Below, in pieces: positions 41,795 to 50,232 of a DNA stretch of 64,000 bases; the stretch's first letter is position 1; each line of letters begins with the position of its first letter. Origin of the DNA: Gaiellasilicea sp963789355 (GTDB lineage Bacteria; Actinomycetota; Thermoleophilia; Gaiellales; Gaiellaceae); contig CAWBKK010000003.1 of the NCBI GenBank assembly GCA_963789355.1, forward strand, positions 1 through 64,000, given 5' to 3'. Under the pieces are notes generated by a model. That model ran no database searches. It was not told the origin of the DNA and saw only the letters and a program-made list of their open reading frames with translations. The translations under genes were made by a program, and so were the position numbers.

Positions 41795-42741
41795 GAGGAG
41801 ACGAGGGCACGCGCGAAGTCGTCCGGGTCGAACGGGCGCAGGTCGTCGAGGGCCTCGCCGACGCCGATCAGCTTCACCGGCAGGCCCAGCTCGTAGGCGA
41901 TCGCGACCGCGATCCCGCCTTTCGCGGAGCCGTCGAGCTTCGTCAGCGCGACACCGGTGACCCCCGCCGTCTCTCCGAAGAGGCGCGCCTGCTGGAGCCC
42001 GTTCTGGCCGGTGGTCGCGTCGACGACGAGGAGCGTCTCGTGCGGCGCGCCCTCGATCCGGCTCTCGATCACGCGACGCACCTTCGCCAGCTCTTCCATC
42101 AGGTTCGACTGCGTGTGCAGACGGCCGGCGGTGTCGACGATGGCGACGTCCTTGCCGCGGGCACGAGCCGCCTCGACAGCGTCGTACGCGACCGACGCGG
42201 GATCGGCTCCCTGCGCGGCGCCGACGAAGTCGGCCTGCGCGCGGTCGGCCCAGATCTCGAGTTGCTCCTCCGCGGCGGCGCGCCAGGTGTCGGCGGCGCC
42301 GAGGAGGACGGTGCGGTCGTGCTCGCGGAGCTTCTGCGCCAGCTTCCCGATCGTCGTCGTCTTGCCGGTGCCGTTGACACCGACGACGAGGATCACACTC
42401 GGGCTGCCGGGCAGGTTCAGAGTTCCCGGCTCGCCGAGCATCTCGGCGATCTCCTCCGCGAGCGCGCCGTTCAGGTCGGTCAGCTCGTTCCGGGCCTCGA
42501 GCCGGCGGACGAGCTCCGCGGTCGCGCGCACGCCGACGTCACCCTGGATCAGCGCCTCCTCGAGCCGCTCCCAGTCCTCGTCGTTGCCGGGATCGAAGGT
42601 CGCGGCGGCGAGCTCGCCCGTGAGCGCACGGCGGCTCTTACCGAGCGAGTCGCGCAGGCGGCCGAAGAAGCCCTCGCGCTGCTCGACCGTCTCGTCCGGC
42701 CCCTCCGCGTCGCCAAGCAGCTCTGACCAGCTTCTCGCCAT
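41791..42741 (-). CDS. ftsY: SRP receptor GTPase FtsY
   Basis: 316 residues with a short acidic A domain (EGPDETVEQREGFFGRLRDS), then the NG domain: VVGVNGTGKTTTIGKLAQ (G1), AADTWRAAAEEQL, VAIVDTAGRLHTQSNLMEEL, LVVDATTGQNGLQQA, VALTKLDGSAKGGIAVA, and IGVGEALDDLRPF. Membrane-associated receptor for the ribosome-SRP complex. ATG start; diverges from the YjbR gene by 25 bases. Confidence 0.96.
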   Translation of the reverse strand: MARSWSELLGDAEGPDETVEQREGFFGRLRDSLGKSRRALTGELAAATFDPGNDEDWERLEEALIQGDVGVRATAELVRRLEARNELTDLNGALAEEIAEMLGEPGTLNLPGSPSVILVVGVNGTGKTTTIGKLAQKLREHDRTVLLGAADTWRAAAEEQLEIWADRAQADFVGAAQGADPASVAYDAVEAARARGKDVAIVDTAGRLHTQSNLMEELAKVRRVIESRIEGAPHETLLVVDATTGQNGLQQARLFGETAGVTGVALTKLDGSAKGGIAVAIAYELGLPVKLIGVGEALDDLRPFDPDDFARALVSS

Positions 42742-42766
42742 CGGCGCGGAACGTTAGCCTCAGCGC

Positions 42767-43111
42767 ATGGTTGAGTGGCAGCGAGTAGCGGAGATCGCGC
42801 GGGAACTGCCCGAGATCGAGGAGACGACCTCGTGGGGGAAGCCCTCGTTCGCCGTCCGCGGAAAGAAGTTCGCCGGGCTCTCGACGCGGCACGAGGGCGC
42901 GATGTGGACGCGCTGCGACCGGGAGGAACGGCCGCTGCTCGTCGCCTCGAATCCCGAGGCCTACCGGCTGACGCCGCACTTCGAGGCCTCGCCCGCGTTC
43001 CTCCTGATCTGGCTCGAGCACATCGACGAGGACGAGGTGCGGGAGCGGCTGATCGACGCGTGGCTGATCCAGGCGCCGAAGCGCCTGGCCGCTCAGCACG
43101 AGTTCGACTAG
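42767..43111 (+). CDS. MmcQ/YjbR family DNA-binding-like protein
   Basis: 114 residues: VAEIARELPEIEETTSWGKPSFAVRGKKFAG then WTRCDREERPLLVASNPEAY and WLIQAPKRLAAQHE, the pattern of MmcQ/YjbR proteins, a cysteine-poor double-wing fold. Function is unknown, with DNA binding suggested by structure only. Its stop overlaps the smc stop by four bases (convergent). Confidence 0.85.
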   Translation: MVEWQRVAEIARELPEIEETTSWGKPSFAVRGKKFAGLSTRHEGAMWTRCDREERPLLVASNPEAYRLTPHFEASPAFLLIWLEHIDEDEVRERLIDAWLIQAPKRLAAQHEFD

Positions 43112-46100
43112 TTCGCGACCGCAACGGCGTCCTCGCGCGGCAGTCGCCGCGAGACGACCTGGCTGACGCCGTCGCCGCCCATCGTCACCCCGTAGAGGAC
43201 GTCGGCGGCCTCCATCGTCCGCTTTTGATGCGTGATCACGACGAACTGCGCCCGGTCGGCGTAGCGCCGCAGGAGCTCGACGAAGCGACCGATGTTGGCG
43301 TCGTCGAGCGCGGCCTCGACCTCGTCGAGCAGGTAGAACGGGCACGGCTTCGCGAGGAAGAGCGCGAACAGGAACGAGATCGCGCCGAGCGCCTTCTCGC
43401 CGCCGGAGAGCATCCCGAGCCGCGTGATCTTCTTGCCGGCCGGGCGCAACTCCACCTCGACCCCGGTCTCGCCGCCCTCCTCCTCGGGCTCGACGAGCCG
43501 GAGGCGGCCCTCACCGCCGGGGAAGAGCGTCGCCGCCACCTCCTCGAAGTGCTCGGCGACGGCGGCGTAGGTGTCGGCGAAGCGCCGCTCGACCGTCGCG
43601 GCGAGCTCGTCGCGGAGGTCGGCGAGCTCCTTCAGGCTTTGCTCGAGATCCTCGCGCTGCACCTCGAGCTCCGTCAGCCGCTCCTTCTCCGCCTCGTACT
43701 CCTCCTTCGCGAGCGGGTTGACCTGGCCGAGTTGGATCCGCCGCTGCTCGAGCCGCTCGGCGCGCGTCGCGAGCTCGTCGCGGTCGTCGCCCTCGGCCGG
43801 CTCGGCATCGGCCTCCTGCAGCCGCCGGCGCGCGTCGGCGGCCTCGGCCTCGATTCGCGTCAGCTCGATCTCGATCTCGGTCGAGCGCTGAGCCGCGTCT
43901 TCCGCGCCCTGGCGCAGCTCGACCTCGGCGGCGCCGAGATCGCGAAGCGCCGCGCCGAGCTCGCCGGTGCGCGACGCACCCGCATCCACGCGCGCGCGCA
44001 GCGGCGCCTCGAACCGGGTGGCGGCGCCACCGGCGGCGGCGAGGGTCTCGTCCAGACGCTCGGCGCCGGCGAGGATCCGCCGGAGCAGGTCGGCGTCCCG
44101 CTCTGCGGCACGGCGGGCGCCCGTCGCCGCCTGCGCCGCGGCGGCGGTCCGAGCGGCGTCACCGGCCTCGGTGGCGGCCAGAGCGAGACGCTCCGCTGCC
44201 TCGGTCAGCTCGCGCGCTTCCCGCTCCACCTGGTCACGCTCGGCCTCCTCGACCTGCAGCAGCCGGATCTGGCCTTCGCCGCCGAGACGGACGCGCGTCA
44301 GCTCAGCAGCGCCGGCGCGCTCGTTCGCCTGCGTCGACGCCGCCCGAGCTTCGTGCTCGAGCGCACCCACGCGGGCGAGCTCCGTCGCGAGCTCGCCGGC
44401 CCGCTGCGCACCCGCGTCGGCGCGCGCGCGCAGCGGCTGCTCCAGGCGAGCGGCGACGGCGACGGCGGCCAGCAGCGCCTCGTCGAGCCTGTCCGCGCCG
44501 GCCGTGACGCGTCGCAGCAGCCGCGGGTCGGCGGCGCGGGCGCTGCGCAGATGCGCGACCTGGGCGAACGCGGCCTCGGCCTGCTCGGCAGCCTCAGCGG
44601 CCTGGCCCGCGGCGAGCTCGGCAACCTTTGCCTGCGCCTGCAGCTCCTCGACCTCGGCCGCGAGCTGGCGGCGCCGGGTCTCCAGCTCGAGCAGAACGGC
44701 TTCGGCGGCCTCGCCCGCGAACCAGAGCTCGCCGCGCTGCGGGTCGAAGCCGAAGCCCTCGTCGGTCACCGACGGGACGGTCGCGGACAGGAGCTGCTCC
44801 AGAGGGACGACCGGCAACTCGGCCACGCGCTCGGCCGGCCGCTTGCCGATCAGCACGCTCAGGCTGCCGAGACCGGCGTCGCGGGCGCGCTGGAGGAGTG
44901 TCAGGCCCGCGGCCGCGTCGTCTGCGACGACGGCTGAGGCGCGCCAGTTGAGCGCAGCGGCGACGGCACGCTCCGCACCGGGCTCGACGTCCAGCAGCGA
45001 AAGCGCCAGCTGCGAGCCCTCGTCGGCGAGCAGGCGGGCGGCCGGCGGGATCCCCTCGCGCTCCGCGAGCGAGCGCTCGAGCGCAGCGAGGCGGTCCTTG
45101 GCGATCGCGGCGCGCTCGGCGAGATCATCCCGCGCGTGCGCGGCAGCACGGGCGGCCGCGCTGGCGTCGTTGGCGGTGGCCTCGAGCTCGGCGGGAGCCG
45201 GTCCGGGCCGTCGTGCAGCCGCTTCTCCCTCGGCGAGCTCCACCCGGACGCGGTCACGCAGCGCGGAGACCGACTCCGCACGCATCGCGATCCGCTCGCG
45301 GGCGGTGCCGAGGCGGTAGAGCGCCGCGGTCGCGCCCTCGCGACCTCCCGCCGCGTCGGCGAGCTCCTTCTCGATCGTCTGCCGCTCGCCCAGCAGCGCC
45401 TGCAGGCGCTCCTCGGCGCGCGCGGCGGCAGCGCGCTCGAGCGAGGCCAGGCGTTCCTGAGCGGCGCGGGCGCGCTCGGCTGCCGCACCGCCGGCCGCGG
45501 CTGCCGAACGTGCGGCCGCGGTCGCCTCGGCCGCGGCGCGCTCGAGCTCGCGGGTGGATGCATCGGTGACCTCGCTCGCGGCTGCCTCGGCCTCGCCGAG
45601 CTCGCCCTGCAGGCCGGCGAGCAGGCTCTGAGCCGCCTCCTGGCGCAGCGCGATCCGCTCGGTGGCGCCCTGGAGCCGGTAGAGCGCCTTGATCGCCGCC
45701 TCGCGGCGGCCGGCCGCGTCGGCGAGCTCCTCCTCGGCGGCATGCCGCTCCGCGAGCAGCGCAGTCAGCTTCTCCTGCGCGCTGCGGCGCCCGATCCCGG
45801 CCGCGGTCCTCCGCTCTTCCGCGGCGGCACGACGAGCGTCCGCGGCCTCGAGGTCGAGCTCGGCGACGCGCGCGCGTAACCCGGCGATCTCGCCGGCGAG
45901 CTTCTCGGCGCGCTCGGCCGCCGTCGCTTGCAACGCCAGCGGCCGGAGTCGCTTCCGCACTTCCGCCTCGACGTCGCGGGCGCGCTCGACCTGGATCCCG
46001 ACGCGGTTGAGCTTCAGCTCGGCGCGGTGCTTCCGCCGCTTGAACTTCCCGAGGCCGGCGGCCTCCTCGACGAGCTCGCGCCGCTCCTCGGGCTTCGAGG

Positions 46101-46554
46101 CGAGCACGGCCTCGACCTTGCCCTGGCTGACGATCGAATGCATCGACCCACTGAGCCCGACGTCGGCGAGCAGCTCGACCAGATCGGTTCGACGGACCTG
46201 GGCCTTGTTGACGAGGTATTGCCCCTCGCCGCCGCGGTGCAGCCGGCGGGCGATCGAGACCTCGGAGAAGTCGAGCTCGCCGAAGCCGCCGCTCTCGTTG
46301 TCGAAGACGAGCTCGACCTCGCAGCTCTCCGCGGGCGTCCGGCCCTCGGCCCCGTTGAAGAGGACGTCGTCGGGCTTCTCGGCGCGCAGCTCGGAGGGGG
46401 TCAGCGAGCCCGCGGCCCAGACGATCGCATCGGCGACGTTCGACTTCCCCGAGCCGTTCGGCCCCACGACGACGGCGACGCCGGGCTCGAGCTTCAGCTC
46501 CAGCGTGTCCGGAAACGACTTGAAGCCGCGCAGGCGGAGAGAGCGCAGATGCAC
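43108..46554 (-). CDS. smc: chromosome segregation protein Smc
   Basis: 1148 residues. N-terminal head with Walker A VVGPNGSGKSNVADAI and Q-loop QGKVEAVLA; coiled-coil arm about 166-501; hinge about 502-625; returning arm to about 980; C-terminal head with signature LSGGEKALGAIS, Walker B FYLLDEVEAALDD and the D/H loops. Smc compacts and segregates replicated origins together with ScpAB. Both arms carry internal duplications: about 121-residue period at 264-501 and 144-residue period at 676-880. The usual actinobacterial neighbours rnc and ftsY flank it at a distance, with accessory genes inserted on the rnc side. Confidence 0.96.
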   Translation of the reverse strand: MHLRSLRLRGFKSFPDTLELKLEPGVAVVVGPNGSGKSNVADAIVWAAGSLTPSELRAEKPDDVLFNGAEGRTPAESCEVELVFDNESGGFGELDFSEVSIARRLHRGGEGQYLVNKAQVRRTDLVELLADVGLSGSMHSIVSQGKVEAVLASKPEERRELVEEAAGLGKFKRRKHRAELKLNRVGIQVERARDVEAEVRKRLRPLALQATAAERAEKLAGEIAGLRARVAELDLEAADARRAAAEERRTAAGIGRRSAQEKLTALLAERHAAEEELADAAGRREAAIKALYRLQGATERIALRQEAAQSLLAGLQGELGEAEAAASEVTDASTRELERAAAEATAAARSAAAAGGAAAERARAAQERLASLERAAAARAEERLQALLGERQTIEKELADAAGGREGATAALYRLGTARERIAMRAESVSALRDRVRVELAEGEAAARRPGPAPAELEATANDASAAARAAAHARDDLAERAAIAKDRLAALERSLAEREGIPPAARLLADEGSQLALSLLDVEPGAERAVAAALNWRASAVVADDAAAGLTLLQRARDAGLGSLSVLIGKRPAERVAELPVVPLEQLLSATVPSVTDEGFGFDPQRGELWFAGEAAEAVLLELETRRRQLAAEVEELQAQAKVAELAAGQAAEAAEQAEAAFAQVAHLRSARAADPRLLRRVTAGADRLDEALLAAVAVAARLEQPLRARADAGAQRAGELATELARVGALEHEARAASTQANERAGAAELTRVRLGGEGQIRLLQVEEAERDQVEREARELTEAAERLALAATEAGDAARTAAAAQAATGARRAAERDADLLRRILAGAERLDETLAAAGGAATRFEAPLRARVDAGASRTGELGAALRDLGAAEVELRQGAEDAAQRSTEIEIELTRIEAEAADARRRLQEADAEPAEGDDRDELATRAERLEQRRIQLGQVNPLAKEEYEAEKERLTELEVQREDLEQSLKELADLRDELAATVERRFADTYAAVAEHFEEVAATLFPGGEGRLRLVEPEEEGGETGVEVELRPAGKKITRLGMLSGGEKALGAISFLFALFLAKPCPFYLLDEVEAALDDANIGRFVELLRRYADRAQFVVITHQKRTMEAADVLYGVTMGGDGVSQVVSRRLPREDAVAVAN

Positions 46555-46599
46555 GGGCGGGAGGCTAGCGGCCGCCGCGGACGGCGACCGCCGCTCTCG

Positions 46600-46758
46600 C
46601 TAGGCCTCCTCTGCCATCCCGAGGACGTCGGCCCGGGTCATCTTGCCGACCAGCTCGGGGTGCGCCTCGCCGACGTGCCGCTCGACCTTCTGCACGAGCT
46701 CGTCGTCGCTGTCGGCGCGGACGACCTCGCCGCACTCGCAGTTGATCACCTTGCCCAT
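46600..46758 (-). CDS. DUF1059 family small protein
   Basis: 52 residues, too short for common gene finders. MGKVINCECGEVVRADSDDE then LVQKVERHVGEAHPELVGKM, the DUF1059 pattern of a CxC pair and a late His, possibly a metal-binding small protein of unknown role. ATG at 46756-46758 follows GGAG six bases upstream. It lies downstream of the DsrE gene by ten bases and upstream of smc by 45. Confidence 0.8.
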   Translation of the reverse strand: MGKVINCECGEVVRADSDDELVQKVERHVGEAHPELVGKMTRADVLGMAEEA

Positions 46759-46768
46759 TGCGCTCCTC

Positions 46769-47119
46769 TCAGTAGGTCAGGACGCGGTCACACTCGAGCG
46801 CCAGCTCGACGAGGCGCGACGGCAGAGCCGTCTCCGCCTGGCCGTCGGGCTCGAATCCGCGCGCCTTGCTCGAGTTGCCGGACACGACGAAACGGCCGCC
46901 GCCCTGGACGATCGCGTCGTAAGACTCTCGCAGGCTGCCGGTGCCGAGGCCGACGAGTCCGTCGAGCACCGGCTCGCGCAAGAGCTGGACGGCGTCACCC
47001 GCGAGGAACAGCGTCACCTCGTGTCCCTCGTCGATCGCCGCGCGGCCGACGAGGAAGCCGAGGGCTGCCCGAGTCGGAGCCTCGGGGCCGTGTGTGAGGT
47101 TGATCAGAAGCTTCGCCAT
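46769..47119 (-). CDS. DsrE/DsrF-like family protein
   Basis: 116 residues: AKLLINLTHGPEAPTRAALGFLVG, GHEVTLFLAGDAVQLL, DAIVQGGGRFVVSGNSSKARG, a DsrE-like alpha/beta fold. The conserved Cys of sulphur-carrying DsrE is not obvious; SGNSSKARG occupies its place, so sulphur relay is doubtful. ATG at 47117-47119. Divergent from the BTAD regulator; cotranscribed with the DUF1059 gene. Confidence 0.8.
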   Translation of the reverse strand: MAKLLINLTHGPEAPTRAALGFLVGRAAIDEGHEVTLFLAGDAVQLLREPVLDGLVGLGTGSLRESYDAIVQGGGRFVVSGNSSKARGFEPDGQAETALPSRLVELALECDRVLTY

Positions 47120-47164
47120 GGCGCGATTGTGGTGGCTGCGGCTTGCCGTTACCTTGGCGAAACC

Positions 47165-47887
47165 TTGGCGGAGACGCGAATCCAGCTCTGCGGCAGGCTC
47201 GTCGCGCGAATCGATGGACAGAGGATCGAGGACGCGCTCCCCGGCCGGCAGGGCCGGCTTGCGTTCGCCTACCTCGCCGTCAACAGAAGCCGTGCCGTCA
47301 CCCGAGCTGAGCTCGAGGACGCGCTCTGGAGCGAGGCCCCCGGCTCCGACCGGCTCAGCCCTCTCCTCTCGAAGCTGCGAGCAGTCGTCCCGATCGCTGG
47401 GCGCGGCGAGATCCGGCTCGCGCTCGCCGACGGTGCCTGGATCGATCTCGAGGCGGCGGCGGAAGGCCTCCACCGGGCCGAGAGCGCGGTCGCACAGGGT
47501 GATTTCGCCGCCGCCTGGGCGCCCGGTCGAGTCGCCCAGCACGTCGCGATGCGGGTCTTCCTCCCCGGAGAGGATGCGCCCTGGATCGACGCGCAGCGCC
47601 GCCGGCTGGAGGAAGTCCTCGTCCGCTCGCTGGAGCTCGTCGGGCGGGCCTGTGTCGCGATCGGCGGCGGCGAGCTGGACACCGCCGAGCGCGCCGCGCG
47701 GACGCTGATCGAGCGCGCGCCCTACCGTGAGAGCGGTCACCGGCTGCTGATGGAGACACTCGAGGCGAGAGGCAATCCGGCAGAGGCGCTGCTCGTGTAC
47801 GAGGCGCTGAGGCAGCGGCTCCGAGACGAGCTCGGAACCGCCCCCAGCGCCCAGACGAAAGAGCTCCACCGACGACTGCTGGGCTAG
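47165..47887 (+). CDS. BTAD-containing transcriptional regulator (SARP-like)
   Basis: 240 residues. N-terminal winged helix of OmpR type: IQLCGRLVARIDGQRIEDALPG, GRLAFAYLAVNRSRAVTRAELEDALW; then the bacterial transcriptional activation domain WIDAQRRRLEEVLVRSLELVG ... LIERAPYRESGHRLLMETLEARGN, EALLVYEALRQRLRDELG. No ATPase domain follows, so it is the short form. Start is uncertain: TTG 47165 gives the best fit, with GTGs at 47129 and 47132 in frame. ACCTTGGCG occurs twice just before the start. Confidence 0.8.
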   Translation: MAETRIQLCGRLVARIDGQRIEDALPGRQGRLAFAYLAVNRSRAVTRAELEDALWSEAPGSDRLSPLLSKLRAVVPIAGRGEIRLALADGAWIDLEAAAEGLHRAESAVAQGDFAAAWAPGRVAQHVAMRVFLPGEDAPWIDAQRRRLEEVLVRSLELVGRACVAIGGGELDTAERAARTLIERAPYRESGHRLLMETLEARGNPAEALLVYEALRQRLRDELGTAPSAQTKELHRRLLG

Positions 47888-47890
47888 CCC

Positions 47891-48913
47891 TCAGTCGTCG
47901 TCGTCGTCGTCATCGTCATCGTCATCGCCTTCGTCGGACGCGATGAACTCGTACGCGAGCTGTGCCGTCTGCGGCGAGGCGACAATGCCGAGGTGGGCTG
48001 AGCCGAACGCGTCGTAGGCCCCCTGGCCGGTGAGAGCGACGTTCGTCGCCCGCCGCCCCGCGAGGGCGGGACTCCGCGAGAAGTCGTGCGGGGCACCGGT
48101 GCGGTCCTGTGCCGGCACGGCGGGGAAGAACGGCCCGTCCGCCGCCGAGATGTAGACGAAGTCGGCGTCGGCGTTCCTCAGGGCCAGGTACTTCGTCGGC
48201 GCCTTCGTCTCCTTGCGGTTCAGCCGCGTGAGGAAGGGCGTGTCGGCAGCGCCGAGCTCGACGCAGATCGCGCTGTCGGGAGTGAACCCTCCGAGCGCGG
48301 GCAGCGCGAAGTAGTTCAGCGGCGAGGGCGAGCAGTCGATGATCCCGTGATGCGGCGAGGCGATCGTGACGAGATGCCGCACCTGCCCGTAGGTATGGTC
48401 GCGGCGCATCCACTCGCGGGCGAGCGTCCCGCCCAGGCTGTGGCCGACGATGTCGACGCGCTTCGCGCCCGTGTACTTGCGGACAGCCTTGACGAAGCGC
48501 GCCAGGTCGTCCACATTCGCCGCGGTCGTGTGCGCGAGGGCAGACCGGTTCGTCGGTGACGCTGCGAGGTCGCACTGGTCACCCTGGTAGCCGAGCCCCC
48601 ACACCTCGCTCGGCGAGTAGCCGCGGTCGACGAACGCCTGCGCGAGGCCGTGGATCTTCCCGAACGGGTTGCAGGCCGTCGGGAACGGCGTGTCGTTGTT
48701 GCCGTGCAGGAAGATCACGGGAGTGCGCTGCACGCGTCCCGACGCGCCGAAGCCGAGAACCGGCGTTCCGAGCGACGCGTCCGCGATCGTCGGGAAGCCG
48801 GCCGGGAACGTGGTTCCCACCGTCGCCGCCGTTTGCGCGCCCCCCGCCGCACCGGCGATGCCGGCAGAGAGCAGAATCGCCGAACCGAGCGCAAGCCACC
48901 GAGCCTTGCCCAT
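47891..48913 (-). CDS. secreted alpha/beta-hydrolase lipase with poly-Asp tail
   Basis: 340 residues. Signal peptide (WLALGSAILLSAGIAGAAGG), then oxyanion motif VIFLHGNNDTPF near 67, Ser159 in VGHSLGG, acidic residue and His region SAHLGIVA near the end; overall resembles class 2 lipases (EstA/LipB). The last residues are ten consecutive Asp after DEG, encoded by mixed GAC and GAT codons. Acts outside the cell on esters or lipids. A strong GAGGAGGA ribosome site precedes the ATG. It ends three bases from the BTAD stop, convergent. Confidence 0.83.
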   Translation of the reverse strand: MGKARWLALGSAILLSAGIAGAAGGAQTAATVGTTFPAGFPTIADASLGTPVLGFGASGRVQRTPVIFLHGNNDTPFPTACNPFGKIHGLAQAFVDRGYSPSEVWGLGYQGDQCDLAASPTNRSALAHTTAANVDDLARFVKAVRKYTGAKRVDIVGHSLGGTLAREWMRRDHTYGQVRHLVTIASPHHGIIDCSPSPLNYFALPALGGFTPDSAICVELGAADTPFLTRLNRKETKAPTKYLALRNADADFVYISAADGPFFPAVPAQDRTGAPHDFSRSPALAGRRATNVALTGQGAYDAFGSAHLGIVASPQTAQLAYEFIASDEGDDDDDDDDDDD

Positions 48914-49253
48914 ATGTCCTCCTCATCGAGAGAAACTGAGACCTGATTCACCCGTCCACCGCGACTCTCTCACGACGGCGCGGGCCGGGTCAAACGCCCG
49001 GTCACGCAGCAGCGTCAGCGACCTCACGGCAGGTGCGCCTGCGGACGAGCTCGGGGGCCGCCCCAAGCTCGTCGACGCAGGCTGTACACCGCCGTCTTGC
49101 GGGCGAGCCCCAGCCGGTAGCGCCCCCACGCTCTTGGTCCCGGTCTGCGGCTCTCCGTCAGCCGTTCCTCGATGCACCCGTCACTCTCCCGAATCCGGCG
49201 GGTGTTGACATCGGTCGGAAGACGGACTTCGCGTCATCCGCAAGGATGAGAGT
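48914..49253. other. 340-base non-coding gap with one hairpin
   Basis: No credible gene is seen on either strand; frames are open but lack family sequence. GACGAGCT and AGCTCGTC with GGGG/CCCC form a stem-loop at 49044-49073, and GCAGG-TGCG-CCTGC a small one at 49031-49042. Their position downstream of rnc fits a transcript end for the rpmF-plsX-acpP-rnc operon, though no T run follows. The region nearest 48914 should contain the lipase promoter, which I could not resolve. Confidence 0.45.
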
Positions 49254-49937
49254 TCAGGCGCCGATCGTCGCGAGCGCCTGCTTGGCGGCCTCCTGCTCGG
49301 CATCCTTCTTCGTCCTGCCGGTGCCGGCGCCGACCTCCTCCCCGTCGATCTGGGCGGCGCACGAGAAGTGGCGCTCGTGCGCGGGCCCCTCGACGTCGAC
49401 GACGACGTAGTTGACGCTGCGGCCCGACTTGGCGAGCGCCTCCTGGAGCTCGGTCTTGTGGTCGACGTGCGTCGTCCGCGCGTATTCGATCCGGTCGGAG
49501 AAGGCGGCGACGATCGCCGGGGCGACCGCCTCGTAGCCGTGCTCGAGGAACAGGGCTGCGATCGCGGCCTCGAGCAGCGCCGCGGTCACGTTCCGGCTCT
49601 TGACGATCCGGGCGAGCTCGGCCCCGGCCAGACTCTCGCCGGCGGCCTCGGTCAGCCGCTCGCTCATCCGGAGCTCGCGCGCGACGGCGGCGCAGCTCTG
49701 GCGGGAGACGACGTGGGAGCGAATCTTCGCGAGCCGCCCTTCGGACGCCTCCGGGTAGCGGTCGTAGAGCTCCTTCGCGATCGCCAGCTCGAGGACGCTG
49801 TCGCCGAGGAACTCCAGGCGCTCGTACGAGGACGCGCGGTCCGGCGCCCAGGAGGTATGCGTGAAGACGTGCTCGATTCGCTCGCGCGGCAGCGCGTCGA
49901 TCAGGCGCCCGAGCTCGGTCGGGTCGCCGGTCGGAAT
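49254..49937 (-). CDS. rnc: ribonuclease III with apparent ATT start
   Basis: 227 residues if translation begins at ATT 49935-49937. Catalytic domain: HVFTHTSWAPDRASSYERLEFLGDSVLELAIAK-type block with ERLEFLGDSVLEL, the second metal site in AAIAALFLEHGYEAV; the dsRNA-binding domain is HKTELQEALAK, GTGRTKKDAEQEAAKQAL. No ATG, GTG or TTG exists in frame between the acpP overlap and residue 91, so ATT (or a downstream CTG) must serve. ATT lies eight bases past the acpP stop. Cleaves rRNA precursors and other duplex RNA. Confidence 0.9.
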   Translation of the reverse strand: MPTGDPTELGRLIDALPRERIEHVFTHTSWAPDRASSYERLEFLGDSVLELAIAKELYDRYPEASEGRLAKIRSHVVSRQSCAAVARELRMSERLTEAAGESLAGAELARIVKSRNVTAALLEAAIAALFLEHGYEAVAPAIVAAFSDRIEYARTTHVDHKTELQEALAKSGRSVNYVVVDVEGPAHERHFSCAAQIDGEEVGAGTGRTKKDAEQEAAKQALATIGA

Positions 49938-49944
49938 GGCGCCG

Positions 49945-50190
49945 CTACTGGTGCGAGGAGACGTAGTCGACGGCCTGCCCCACGGTGGTGATCTTCTGGG
50001 CGTCCTCGTCCGAGATCTTGATCCCGAACTGGTCCTCGAGCTCCATGATCAGCTCGACGAGATCGAGCGAGTCCGCGTCCAGATCCTCCTGGAACGACGC
50101 TTCCTCGTTGATCTCGGTCTCCTCGACTCCGAGCTGCTCGGTCAGGACTTCTTTGACCCGCTCGAAGACTTCTTCACGCGACGCTGCCAA
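49945..50190 (-). CDS. acpP: acyl carrier protein
   Basis: 81 residues with the phosphopantetheine serine in the DADSLDLVELIMELE motif (residue about 41). Carries growing acyl chains in fatty-acid synthesis. TTG start at 50188-50190, with GGAG before it. Sits between plsX and rnc, as usual. Confidence 0.96.
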   Translation of the reverse strand: MAASREEVFERVKEVLTEQLGVEETEINEEASFQEDLDADSLDLVELIMELEDQFGIKISDEDAQKITTVGQAVDYVSSHQ

Positions 50191-50232
50191 ATCGACTCCT
50201 TGCTGGTGTGGTCAGGGCTTGAGCGCGGACGA

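Noticed and set aside
42775..44937. A 720-codon plus-strand frame opposite smc
   Set aside because: Arises from third-position GC bias of the smc coiled coil; no family features.
48935..49250. Possible small regulator or gene remnant between lipase and rnc
   Set aside because: Short frames contain nothing beyond chance RKTAVYSLRRR-like basic segments and no ribosome site.
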